Shown: one piece after another, positions 45,990 to 54,630 of the stretch
Layout of the letters: each line of letters begins with the position of its first letter
How positions within the stretch are numbered: position 1 is the stretch's first letter
Assembly (NCBI GenBank): GCA_029246285.1
Contig: JAQWNW010000055.1
Coordinates: 1 to 55,940, forward strand
From: Paracoccaceae bacterium
GTDB taxonomy: Bacteria > Pseudomonadota > Alphaproteobacteria > Rhodobacterales > Rhodobacteraceae
DNA: 55,940 bases
Direction of reading: 5' to 3'
Program-made: the position numbers and the translations under genes
Notes under the pieces: model-generated
Seen by the model: only the letters and a program-made list of their open reading frames with translations
What the model was told of the DNA's origin: nothing
Databases searched by the model: none

Positions 45990-47343
45990 TAAAAATTGGT
46001 TGGAAAAAATACCACAGCACGCAATCGATTACATTGGTCAAAATAAAATTGAAGAAATTCAATGTATTATATCAGATACATCAGGTATTGCTAGAGGTAA
46101 AGCAATGCCTGCAAGTAAGTTTTCTAAATCTTCGGAAATGTACCTACCAGAAGTGATATTTAATCAAACAATAACAGGACATTATGCCGATATTGAATAC
46201 GCCGACTGGATGACTGAACCTGACAGTGTTTTAACTCCAGATTTTAATACTGCCTCTGCTGCTCCATGGTCTGAAGACACAACAATTCAAATAATCCATA
46301 ACGTCCATACCCGAGGAGGTGAGCCAGTTCCTCAGGTCCCCCGAAACGTATTAAAAAAAGTCCTTGGATTTTACGATGATCTAGGACTAAAGCCAGTGAT
46401 CGCTCCAGAAATGGAATTTTACCTTATCGCCAGGAATCTTGATCCAGCAATTCCAATTGAGCCGCCTACAGGCAGATCAGGTCGCAAAGCCGCCGCAAGC
46501 CAACCTTATTCAATGAGTGCAGTGGATGAATATAGCCCAATTATTGATGATATTTATAACTTTGCTGAGGCCCAAGGTTTCGAAATCGATGGCATTACTC
46601 AAGAAGGAGGCGCGGGACAAATTGAAATAAATTTGGATCACGGTGATCCTGTTGAATTGGCGGATCAAGTTTTTTTCTTCAAAAGATTAATCAGAGAAGC
46701 TGCCTTGCGTCATGATTGCTTTGCAACATTTATGGCAAAACCAATGCAAAACCAGCCAGGTTCAGCTATGCATGTTCATCATTCGCTTGTTGATAAAAGA
46801 ACTGGAAAAAATATATTTGTAAATGATGCCGGTGATGATAGTGCCGAATTTTATCACTTTATTGGCGGCTTGCAAAAACACCTACCCTCAGTGATAGCTA
46901 TTCTAGCGCCCTATGTAAATTCTTACCGGCGTTATGTGCCAGACTTCTCCGCTCCTACAAATTTAAACTGGGGTAGAGATAATAGGACTACGGGAATTCG
47001 CGTTCCAGTTTCGAGTAAAGCCTCCCGTAGGATAGAAAATAGAATTCTAGGTATGGATTGCAATCCCTATCTAGGTATTGCCGCCAGTCTCGCCTGCGGG
47101 CTGCTGGGGTTGAAAGAAAAGTGCCAGCCCCAACCTGAAATGACAAAAGATGCTTATCATACGGGAAACTTACCTCGTTCACTTAGAGAAGCTTTAGATT
47201 TATTTGAAAGCGCAGAAGAAATCCAAGCCATTCTTGATCCAAAATTCAGTGAAATTTATTTAGCTGTTAAAAAATTAGAGCACTCCGAATATCTTCACGT
47301 TATTAGTCCATGGGAAAGAGAGCACCTTCTCTTAAATGTTTAA
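45979..47343 (+). CDS. glutamine-synthetase-family gamma-glutamyl ligase (PuuA-like), second copy
   Basis: A 454 aa paralogue of the ligase at 43955. Motifs are IQCIISDTSGIARGKAMP, PEMEFYLIA, GGAGQIEINLDHGDP, SAMHVHHSLVDK, NRTTGIRVPVS and RRIENRILGMDCNPYL. It matches gamma-glutamylputrescine synthetase-like proteins more fully at the N-terminus than the first copy. AGGA is 4 bp before the ATG. It overlaps the amidotransferase by 11 bp and ends 2 bp before the DAO oxidase start. Two ligases in one operon suggest two amine substrates or a hetero-oligomer. Confidence 0.85.
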   Translation: MSNNKNWLEKIPQHAIDYIGQNKIEEIQCIISDTSGIARGKAMPASKFSKSSEMYLPEVIFNQTITGHYADIEYADWMTEPDSVLTPDFNTASAAPWSEDTTIQIIHNVHTRGGEPVPQVPRNVLKKVLGFYDDLGLKPVIAPEMEFYLIARNLDPAIPIEPPTGRSGRKAAASQPYSMSAVDEYSPIIDDIYNFAEAQGFEIDGITQEGGAGQIEINLDHGDPVELADQVFFFKRLIREAALRHDCFATFMAKPMQNQPGSAMHVHHSLVDKRTGKNIFVNDAGDDSAEFYHFIGGLQKHLPSVIAILAPYVNSYRRYVPDFSAPTNLNWGRDNRTTGIRVPVSSKASRRIENRILGMDCNPYLGIAASLACGLLGLKEKCQPQPEMTKDAYHTGNLPRSLREALDLFESAEEIQAILDPKFSEIYLAVKKLEHSEYLHVISPWEREHLLLNV

Positions 47344-47345
47344 AG

Positions 47346-48653
47346 ATGAATTTGTTATTCTCCAACGATAAGCAAGGTCAATTACCTAATTCTTGGTACG
47401 CTGCCTCGGTAAACCAACATAAACGATACAAGACGCTCCAAACAAGAATTTGCACCGATGTATGTATAATTGGAGGCGGTTATACAGGGCTTTCAGCTGC
47501 AATTCATCTTGCAACGGCTGGTGTAAAAGTTGTCCTTTTAGATGCTCATCGCCCTGGATGGGGTGCATCTGGCCGCAATGGGGGTCAAGTAGCAAATGGC
47601 CAACGTATTGAACAAGGACGTTTGGAGAAAGAATATGGGAACTTAGCTGCTCGTCAACTATGGCAAATAGGACAGGATGCCAAAGAACTGGTAGGTAGTT
47701 TAGTATCAAAATACTCTATCGATTGTGATTTTAAACCAGGTATAGTGCATGCTTGTTTCAGTGAAACGGAGGTACAAGGAGAATTAAAAAACATTGCTAA
47801 TTTACAAAAAAATTATGGGCATAGCGATATCCTTTCCCTAGATAAGAAACAAATTCAAAACATTATTGGATCAAACAGTTATGTTGGGGGTAGTATAGAT
47901 TGGCGCTCAGCTCACTTACACCCTCTAAATTTTGCTTTAGGCTTAGCAGATGCCGCTAGCAATCTAGGTGTAGAAATATTTGAAAACTCCCTTGTTGATA
48001 AAATAGCTTATGGGAATAAAAATATAATACATACAAGAGATGGTCAGGTCGAGGCCAACTATACAATAATTGCATGTAATGGATACTTGGGAGATCTCAA
48101 TCAGACGGTATCAAAAAAAGTTATGCCTATCAATAACTTCATCGGAGCAACTGAAGTATTAGATGATAGTCTCAAAAAGAGTATTTTAAAGAAAGATATC
48201 GCAGTTGCTGATAGTAAGTTTGTAGTGAATTACTTTCGTCTGTCAGGCGATGACAGATTATTGTTTGGTGGCGGTGAAAGTTACGGATATAAATTTCCAA
48301 AAAATCTAGAAGCCACTGTTCGTAAACCAATGTTAAAAATATTTCCCCAATTAAAGAATGTAAAACTTGATTATACCTGGGGTGGAACACTAGCAATAAC
48401 AATGAAAAGAATGCCATATATTTCACGTCTTAATAAGTCCACCTATTCCGCTTCTGGATACTCAGGGAGTGGTGTGGCTATGGCGACAATGGCAGGCAAA
48501 ATATTGTGCGAAGATATTTTAGGTGAGAATGGTCGGTTTAAAACTATGAGCTCTATCATTACACCCAACTTTCCCGGCCACGGCGCTTTGAGATCTCCAT
48601 TATTAGCATTAGCCATGACTTGGTACAAAATGCGCGATGAACTAGGTTTCTAA
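47346..48653 (+). CDS. DAO-family FAD oxidoreductase (PuuB-like)
   Basis: A 435 aa flavoprotein of the gamma-glutamylputrescine oxidase type. The N-terminus LPNSWYAASVN is typical; FAD binding is seen in CIIGGGYTGLSAAIHLA and GWGASGRNGGQVANGQR; the C-terminal part has DYTWGGTLAITMKRMP and SGYSGSGVAMATMAGK. I place the start at 47346; an earlier ATG (47310) would overlap the ligase by 34 bp and adds a non-family N-terminus. It should oxidise the gamma-glutamylated amine made by the upstream ligases. The stop overlaps the converging LysR gene by 12 bp. Paralogue of 18455. Confidence 0.85.
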   Translation: MNLLFSNDKQGQLPNSWYAASVNQHKRYKTLQTRICTDVCIIGGGYTGLSAAIHLATAGVKVVLLDAHRPGWGASGRNGGQVANGQRIEQGRLEKEYGNLAARQLWQIGQDAKELVGSLVSKYSIDCDFKPGIVHACFSETEVQGELKNIANLQKNYGHSDILSLDKKQIQNIIGSNSYVGGSIDWRSAHLHPLNFALGLADAASNLGVEIFENSLVDKIAYGNKNIIHTRDGQVEANYTIIACNGYLGDLNQTVSKKVMPINNFIGATEVLDDSLKKSILKKDIAVADSKFVVNYFRLSGDDRLLFGGGESYGYKFPKNLEATVRKPMLKIFPQLKNVKLDYTWGGTLAITMKRMPYISRLNKSTYSASGYSGSGVAMATMAGKILCEDILGENGRFKTMSSIITPNFPGHGALRSPLLALAMTWYKMRDELGF

Positions 48654-49613
48654 AATACAGAAATCTTTCTTTAACCAAGGGAATTCTTTTATCATATCCG
48701 CAACTATTGTTCTATCTAACAAAAGCTTTATTAGTGAAGCTATATGTCTTGGCATTTGATCAAATCCTCCTGACCGCGAAAGAACTGAGATCGTTCGTGT
48801 CAAACTCTTCATTGGTAACGGCAGAAGGTCAACTCCAGCATGAAACCTTTGAGCATGCAAAAATCCAAGCGGTGTAGTTATTGTCCATGCAGCCTTATTT
48901 GCAACTAATGCTAATGAAGCATGATAACTGTCTAACTCAAACTTGTGCGAAATATTTATTCTTTGACGAAGTAAATGCGCATCAATTGACTGGCCCATTG
49001 CCTGGGCTGATGAATATCTTATAAACGGGATGTTAAGCAATTGCTCTAACACAGAGCCATTTTGCTTTATAAGGCCCTTTGGCGCAGCAACTACAAATGG
49101 TTCTTTGACTACCGGGTAAACATCCATCCAGTCTTGGGCTTGCCCAAGATCAGCCGCTACAATCATATCTAACTGCCGTTTTTCTAACGAATCTTGGAGT
49201 TTTAAACTGTATGCAGTTTCTAACTGGATTTGGCACCCAGAAAACTCTTTTGCTAATTCTGTCAAAAGTTTTGGAGTAATATTACCATCAAAATCTTCAA
49301 TCATACCAAGCCTAAATTTCGTTAACTTAGTTAAGTCTTGAACAGCCAATTCAGCTTTAGCGTGCGATGCTTCCGATATTATTGACCTAGCGCGCCTTAA
49401 AAAAATCGACCCAGCTTTTGTTAATTGATGTGGTCGCCTACTCCTATCGAGTAAAATTGCTCCCATCCCAGCCTCTAAATTCGAAATTTGCTGACTGATT
49501 GCTGATGGACTGGCTGACAGCCTTTTAGCTGCAGCTGAAATCGAACTTTCCTCAGCCGCAGCAACAAAAATTTCGATTCCCCACAAGGTTATGCGACCAG
49601 GGCTTTCTACCAT
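48642..49613 (-). CDS. LysR-family transcriptional regulator
   Basis: A 323 aa regulator. The N-terminal winged helix (about 10-70) shows EIFVAAAEESSISAAAKRLS followed by SPSAISQQISNLEA, and the basic SRRPHQLTKAG linker; the C-terminal part (about 90-300) is the LysR effector domain. GGAG 5 bp before the ATG at 49613 fixes the start. It is divergent from the class III aminotransferase gene and converges on the DAO oxidase, so it is likely the local regulator of the amine-catabolic genes. Candidate operator repeats lie at 49653-49670. Confidence 0.9.
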   Translation of the reverse strand: MVESPGRITLWGIEIFVAAAEESSISAAAKRLSASPSAISQQISNLEAGMGAILLDRSRRPHQLTKAGSIFLRRARSIISEASHAKAELAVQDLTKLTKFRLGMIEDFDGNITPKLLTELAKEFSGCQIQLETAYSLKLQDSLEKRQLDMIVAADLGQAQDWMDVYPVVKEPFVVAAPKGLIKQNGSVLEQLLNIPFIRYSSAQAMGQSIDAHLLRQRINISHKFELDSYHASLALVANKAAWTITTPLGFLHAQRFHAGVDLLPLPMKSLTRTISVLSRSGGFDQMPRHIASLIKLLLDRTIVADMIKEFPWLKKDFCILET

Positions 49614-49652
49614 ATTTTCTCCAGAAAATTCTTGCACTTTTTATTTGTTTAG

Positions 49653-49670
49653 AGAATATTCTAGTAGAAT
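49653..49670. promoter_or_regulatory. overlapping palindromes in the LysR-aminotransferase divergent gap
   Basis: AGAATATTCT (49653-49662) is a perfect 10-bp palindrome and overlaps ATTCTA-G-TAGAAT (49658-49670), a perfect 6-bp-arm repeat. Three AGAAT half-sites thus lie in 18 bp, 40 bp upstream of the LysR start and 57 bp upstream of the aminotransferase start. This is a candidate binding site for the adjacent LysR regulator; the region is AT-rich, so chance is possible. Confidence 0.5.
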
Positions 49671-49726
49671 TATAAGTAAATGCAAATTGCATAATTTAGC
49701 AATCTAGTAAAAATTTGGAGACAACA

Positions 49727-51094
49727 ATGCGAGACGAGAACCCAAATAGTTGGGAAGCACGAGCAGATACACATTCAATGTACGGTTTTACAGATTTACC
49801 GACGATAGAAGAGCGTGGAGCTACAATCCTAACCCATGGTGATGGCCCATATGTATTTGATGTCCATGGAAAAAAATACCTTGATGGAAATTCTGGTCTT
49901 TGGAATATGGTCGCTGGCTTTAATCATAAAGGCCTTACCGAAGCAGCGAAAGCTCAATATGATCGATTTCCAGGATATCATGCTTTCTTTGGACGCATGT
50001 CAGATCAAACTGTAATACTATCCGAGAAATTGATTGAAGTGTCTCCTTTTGACAATGGTAAAGTATTTTATACTAACTCGGGATCCGAAGCTAACGATAC
50101 TTTGGTGAAAATGTTATGGTTTTTAAATAAAGCAGAAGGAAACCCTGAAAAAAGAAAAATAATTACCCGAGTTAATGGCTACCATGGAGTAACTGCAGTA
50201 TCAGCTTCCATGACCGCCAAGCCATATAATGAAGTATTTGGATTGCCGTTGGAAGGCTTTATTCATACTGATTGTCCCCATTACTGGAGATTTTGCCAGC
50301 CTGGTGAAAGCGAACAAGCTTTTACTCAGCGATTAGCGCAAAACTTAGAAAATTTAATCTTAAAAGAGGGCCCAGAAACGATCGCAGCGCTTGTTGCTGA
50401 GCCAGTAATGGGCGCAGGAGGAGTAATACCTCCGTCAAAAGGTTATTTTCAAGCGATCCAACCTATTCTTAAGAAATACAAAATTGCGTTAATCTCAGAC
50501 GAGGTCATCTGTGGTTTTGGACGAACGGGACCAGTCTGGGGATGTCAGGCATACGATTTTTTACCTGATGCAATTATTTCATCAAAAAATTTAACTGCGG
50601 GTTATTTCCCTATGGGTGCAGTAATATTAGGCCCCGAGTTGGCCTCTAAGGTACAAGCTGCTGCAGAGAGCATAGAAGAATTCCCTCATGGGTTTACCGC
50701 ATCTGGACACCCTGTAGGCTGCGCGATCGCCTTAAAGGCAATTAATGTTATCCTTAACGAGGGCTTAATAGAAAATGTTGGGCTATTAACGCCAAAATTT
50801 GAAGCGGGGTTGGCTGAATTGGCCAAAAACCCTAATATTGGAGAGGCAAGATCAAAAGGACTTATGGGGGCCTTGGAAGCCGTAAAAGATAAAGATAGCA
50901 AAACGCCATTTGGACCAGAAGCAAATGTTTCAGAAAAAATAGCGAATGCTTGCTCAGACCTTGGGTTAATATGCCGGCCATTGGGACAAGCTATAGTTTT
51001 ATGCCCTGCTTTTATATTAACTGAGTCTCAAATGGATGAAATGTTTGAAAAACTTACGAGTGCTTTAAACAAAGTATTCTCAGAAGTATCATAG
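49727..51094 (+). CDS. class III aminotransferase (omega-amino acid:pyruvate type)
   Basis: A 455 aa PLP enzyme. Visible are NSGLWNMVAGFNHKG, the phosphate-binding TNSGSEANDTLVK, the Asp of LISDEVICGFGRTG and the PLP lysine of SSKNLTAGYFPMGAV. It resembles aminotransferases acting on terminal amines such as beta-alanine, GABA or putrescine. The ATG at 49727 has GGAG at 7 bp; an in-frame TTG at 49715 is not needed. It is divergent from the LysR regulator and is the likely last metabolic step of the gamma-glutamylation locus. It is not a close copy of the aminotransferase at 16925. Confidence 0.87.
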   Translation: MRDENPNSWEARADTHSMYGFTDLPTIEERGATILTHGDGPYVFDVHGKKYLDGNSGLWNMVAGFNHKGLTEAAKAQYDRFPGYHAFFGRMSDQTVILSEKLIEVSPFDNGKVFYTNSGSEANDTLVKMLWFLNKAEGNPEKRKIITRVNGYHGVTAVSASMTAKPYNEVFGLPLEGFIHTDCPHYWRFCQPGESEQAFTQRLAQNLENLILKEGPETIAALVAEPVMGAGGVIPPSKGYFQAIQPILKKYKIALISDEVICGFGRTGPVWGCQAYDFLPDAIISSKNLTAGYFPMGAVILGPELASKVQAAAESIEEFPHGFTASGHPVGCAIALKAINVILNEGLIENVGLLTPKFEAGLAELAKNPNIGEARSKGLMGALEAVKDKDSKTPFGPEANVSEKIANACSDLGLICRPLGQAIVLCPAFILTESQMDEMFEKLTSALNKVFSEVS

Positions 51095-51128
51095 TGAAAT
51101 AGAACCATTATCTATTATTAAACACTGC

Positions 51129-51824
51129 TTATGTTCTACTATTTTCAAAAGCTTCCCAAGCTTTCTCGAATTCAGAAAATGACATGCTTTCTTTTTGAGC
51201 AGGTTTTAAAATTATTTGTTCTATCTCAAGTAATTTTATTATCGCAGTTTCTAAATCAGGTATAATTTCATTGGGAACGATTAATGCTCCATGTTTGTCA
51301 GCATGTACCAAATCATTTGGACTTACTTTTAACCCAAAAATGTTAACATCGATATTAATTTCTTCAATTCTAACAAATGAATGACTTGGTCCAATTGAAC
51401 CCGCAATTACAGGATAATCACTCGGAAGATCATCTAGATCTCGCATTACTCCATTTGTGAGAGTACCAGAAATCCCAAATGCTTTATGTATAGTACAATT
51501 AACTTCGCCCCAATAAGCACCAACTGCCTTAGGAAAATCTAAATCTTCTACCACCGCTATTGAAGGACTGTTTGAATCAGACATGTATTTATAATATGCC
51601 ATTCGTCTCGCTTTTATTATATCGGCTGTCTCATTAGAAGGCTCTAAAGCTTTTATACTCGCAGTACGAGCAAACCCAATAATTGCTTTATTTTTTTGAT
51701 TACTTGGGATCATAGTACCACGGGTGAAATTGGAAAAACCTCTTTTTCCCTGAGCCACTTCTATAGCATTACAAACAGTTGGAGTGTCCACAGATTGTAA
51801 TAAATTTAATAATGATATTTTCAT
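51129..51824 (-). CDS. RraA / HMG-aldolase-like family protein
   Basis: A 231 aa protein of the RraA/4-hydroxy-4-methyl-2-oxoglutarate aldolase fold. The motif GISGTLTNGVMRDLDDLPSD gives the Gly-rich loop and the R-D pair that bind oxoacid and metal in the aldolases. RraA proper inhibits RNase E and is shorter, so an aldolase or decarboxylase role is more likely. GGAGG lies 4 bp before the ATG at 51824, which overlaps the hydrolase stop (ATGA). It is the last gene of the LacI-headed operon and converges on the aminotransferase gene. Confidence 0.78.
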   Translation of the reverse strand: MKISLLNLLQSVDTPTVCNAIEVAQGKRGFSNFTRGTMIPSNQKNKAIIGFARTASIKALEPSNETADIIKARRMAYYKYMSDSNSPSIAVVEDLDFPKAVGAYWGEVNCTIHKAFGISGTLTNGVMRDLDDLPSDYPVIAGSIGPSHSFVRIEEINIDVNIFGLKVSPNDLVHADKHGALIVPNEIIPDLETAIIKLLEIEQIILKPAQKESMSFSEFEKAWEAFENSRT

Positions 51825-52516
51825 GTATCCTCCAGCCAACTAGAAAGCGCTATAGTTGTAATTTTAGGTTGTTCCAATGTTGGAAGATGGCCCGCATCTT
51901 CTAAGATTTCTAATTTACTATTTTCTAATAGAGTATGCATTAATTCGTGACGTTCAAGCGGACATAAAACATCATGCCTACCACAAAGTACTAAAGCTGG
52001 TCTCTTGTATGTTCGAAGTGTATTTTTTTGATCAACACGATCTCGCAGTGCAATCGATTGACGAATAAATGCGTCAGGTCCAATATCAAGTGCCATATCC
52101 ATACAAAGCTTTAATGTCTCAGGTTTTTTAACCCCATCAAAAAGGTAATTCGGCTTCATTTCATCACGAATTATCTCTTTGAATTGCCCATTTTTAACTG
52201 CATCTATTTGTGGGCCCCGCCGCTTTGCTACATCAGACAACTCAGCCAAAGGATTTGTGTCAAGTAATGCTAACCGTTCAACTCTCTCTGACGCTTGAGA
52301 TAAAACCTCCATTGCTACTATCCCACCCATTGAAAGCCCTGCTAATGCAAAAACTGGCGGTGCATTATTTAAGACATCAGCAGCCAATTCTGTAATTGTA
52401 TCATGACCAGAAATTTGCGCAAAATGCACTTCTCTTTGTTTGGATAGTTCACTTATTTGAGGAGCAAAAAGGCGTTCATCACACATCATTCCAGGAAGCA
52501 AAACAAGTGGCGTCAT
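51821..52516 (-). CDS. alpha/beta-fold hydrolase
   Basis: A 231 aa hydrolase. The oxyanion region LPGMMCDERLF opens the protein; the nucleophile elbow is GLSMGG; the acid is in CGRHDVLCP and the histidine in DAGHLPTLEQP. No signal peptide, so cytoplasmic. It overlaps both neighbours by 4 bp (MetE-like stop and RraA start), showing it belongs to the operon. It should cleave an ester, lactone, thioester or C-C bond of the pathway intermediate; which one is unknown. Confidence 0.82.
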   Translation of the reverse strand: MTPLVLLPGMMCDERLFAPQISELSKQREVHFAQISGHDTITELAADVLNNAPPVFALAGLSMGGIVAMEVLSQASERVERLALLDTNPLAELSDVAKRRGPQIDAVKNGQFKEIIRDEMKPNYLFDGVKKPETLKLCMDMALDIGPDAFIRQSIALRDRVDQKNTLRTYKRPALVLCGRHDVLCPLERHELMHTLLENSKLEILEDAGHLPTLEQPKITTIALSSWLEDT

Positions 52517-53637
52517 GAGGCTAAAGCAGCGCCCTCAGATAAAGATTTAAGTTTCGCATAGGCAATTTGTGGGTCCACAGCTCCAAAGCCAGCAAAAGTA
52601 CCAAATCCACAATCTGAACCTGCTATAACTCTATCTTTTCCAACAATATTCGTAAATCGCTCAATTCGTTGTGCAACAAGTTCAGGGTGTTCAATAAAAT
52701 TGGTCGTAGTATCAACCACGCCGGGAATTAAAACCTTATTGTCAGGAATCTCAGATTTTCTATCTCTAAATACTGTCCATTCGTGCGCATGCCTTGGATT
52801 GGAAGTTTCAAACAATAAGTAACCAGCGTTTGCAGACATCAAGGTAGAAAACATCTTATCCATGGGAATATCACAACAATGAGGCCCTTCGTAATTTCCC
52901 CAACAAATATGAATTCTAACTTTTTCTTCTGGAACGTCTCTTAACGCATAGTTTAATGCTTCGACATGAGAAGACGCAACTTTAAGAAATTCATCGTCAG
53001 TTAAATCATTAAAGAGCATATGCCTAGAAAGAGCTAAATCTGGGCAATCCAATTGCAAATCTAATCCAGATTCTACGATTGTTTCATATTCAGTTTTCAT
53101 GGCATCCGCTAATGCAGATAAATATTCTTCTCGTGTTTTATAAAAATCATTTTGTAAAAATAAAGAAATCACACCAGGAGAGGCCGCATTCATAAAACCT
53201 CTTGTTCTTCCATGTGCAGACATTGCAGCCTTTAAATTACTAATATCTTTTTGTAATTCTCCCTGCCCTTTTGAAGAAACGGGCCCAGTACACATAGGCC
53301 TTGCATATTGAGGCGTGCCTCCTTCATTTGCGAGGCGCTCTAAAAATGTTGGAAACATTTTAAGATCAGCTGGAGCATTTCGAGGACTATCACCTGAAAA
53401 GCCTGTATAACGATCTTTTACATAAGTTGCATATGATATTTTTGAAGTTTCACCATCACTAACAATATCAATTTCAGATTCTGTTTGTTTCCCAACAGTA
53501 TCATGAACTGCTTTTGTCATTGTTACATCAAATGACGATTCGTCATAATCCTCATTATTTTCACGAGCAAATATAAAATCAACAACCTCCTGTGATCTAG
53601 GTAGACTGCCAACATGCGATGTAAGGATTCTTGTCAT
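52513..53637 (-). CDS. cobalamin-independent methionine synthase C-domain-like protein
   Basis: A 374 aa single-domain (beta/alpha)8 protein of the MetE-C/UROD-like superfamily. The zinc ligands H243 and C245 (HICWGNYEGPH), E277 (LLFETSN) and C343 (SDCGFG) are present. Real MetE is about 750 aa and needs a folate-binding N-domain, which is absent, so methionine synthesis is unlikely. Relatives include epoxyalkane:coenzyme M transferase and thiol or methyl transferases, and zinc-thiolate alkyl transfer is the expected chemistry. It sits between the bicupin (20-bp gap) and the hydrolase (4-bp overlap). Substrate unknown. Confidence 0.82.
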   Translation of the reverse strand: MTRILTSHVGSLPRSQEVVDFIFARENNEDYDESSFDVTMTKAVHDTVGKQTESEIDIVSDGETSKISYATYVKDRYTGFSGDSPRNAPADLKMFPTFLERLANEGGTPQYARPMCTGPVSSKGQGELQKDISNLKAAMSAHGRTRGFMNAASPGVISLFLQNDFYKTREEYLSALADAMKTEYETIVESGLDLQLDCPDLALSRHMLFNDLTDDEFLKVASSHVEALNYALRDVPEEKVRIHICWGNYEGPHCCDIPMDKMFSTLMSANAGYLLFETSNPRHAHEWTVFRDRKSEIPDNKVLIPGVVDTTTNFIEHPELVAQRIERFTNIVGKDRVIAGSDCGFGTFAGFGAVDPQIAYAKLKSLSEGAALAS

Positions 53638-53657
53638 TTTTCTTCTCTCTTATTATT

Positions 53658-54626
53658 TTAATTTCTGGTCCATGTTGGGCCTGCAGGATCATCATTAGAT
53701 TTTACACGGTACATACTAGCTTCACCAGCCATTGATGGTTCAAGTTTGTGTGCAAATCCAGCAGGTAAAATACATGTATCACCAGGATTTAATGTAATTG
53801 TATGATTTTCCCATTTTAGCAGCCAATGTCCACGCATAGGCATTAGAACAATTGAATCTTTAAAAGTTAATACCTCATTTTGTAATGATCCTCGAGTAAT
53901 GAAGTCCATTTCAAACCCTGGTTTATCTGGTAATATTGCGTCTTCACCGATTACTTTTACTGGTGACTTTCCTGCTAAACCCATTAAATCTAAGTATCGA
54001 GCCACGTGCCTTGGAATGACATCTATAGCAGGTGGTTCAGGCATTTCTTCTAATTTTTCATCTGATAATATTGGCATTGGTGAAATACCTTTAGGCAATT
54101 TTTGACCCTTTTTACTATCATAAAGTTTTCCATTATCCCCTAAAATCAAACCGTGCTCAGCAGCATCTTGAATAACTTGAGGTGCCCATGTTACGCCACC
54201 ACCTGCGTCATCACCTCCTAAAACGGCCATTATCATTCCATAATCTAAGCCTATATTTTCAAAACCGCGAAATATACCCGTCGGTATGTTAATTATATCA
54301 CCCTCTTCTAAAACTACTTCACCAGCCTTACCCCAACGCCCCCAAAAAAATCTCCATCTTCCTTTTAAAACAAAAAAAACTTCGGCAGTGGTATGGCTGT
54401 GTAAAGAGTTCCTACATCTTGGCGGTTGACCAGCTGCGCCAATATTAAACCCTGGTGTATCTTTTATGTGTACATGCTGATCTGGGCTCTCAGAAACACC
54501 TCCACCAATTATAGTGAAGTTCTCTTTTTGATCGCTGCCAGGAGTATGTGCATCAATAAACGCAGTTTTGCATGGAATTAAATCTCCATACCTAACGATT
54601 CGTGCCTCTAGTTCTTCTGATGTCAT
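53658..54626 (-). CDS. bicupin-domain protein
   Basis: A 322 aa protein with two cupin barrels. The first (about 60-145) has motif 1 LHSHTTAEVFFVLKG, giving H76, H78 and E82 as metal ligands, but in motif 2 (PTGIFRG) the usual histidine is R120. The second (about 235-310) ends with GDTCILPAGFAHKLEP and lacks a clear HxH. Overall shape is that of gentisate-dioxygenase-like or pirin-like bicupins, yet the altered site makes a classical dioxygenase uncertain. AGGA precedes the ATG. It lies 4 bp after the SnoaL-like gene. An isomerase, lyase or sensing role is equally possible. Confidence 0.72.
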   Translation of the reverse strand: MTSEELEARIVRYGDLIPCKTAFIDAHTPGSDQKENFTIIGGGVSESPDQHVHIKDTPGFNIGAAGQPPRCRNSLHSHTTAEVFFVLKGRWRFFWGRWGKAGEVVLEEGDIINIPTGIFRGFENIGLDYGMIMAVLGGDDAGGGVTWAPQVIQDAAEHGLILGDNGKLYDSKKGQKLPKGISPMPILSDEKLEEMPEPPAIDVIPRHVARYLDLMGLAGKSPVKVIGEDAILPDKPGFEMDFITRGSLQNEVLTFKDSIVLMPMRGHWLLKWENHTITLNPGDTCILPAGFAHKLEPSMAGEASMYRVKSNDDPAGPTWTRN

Positions 54627-54630
54627 TTTA

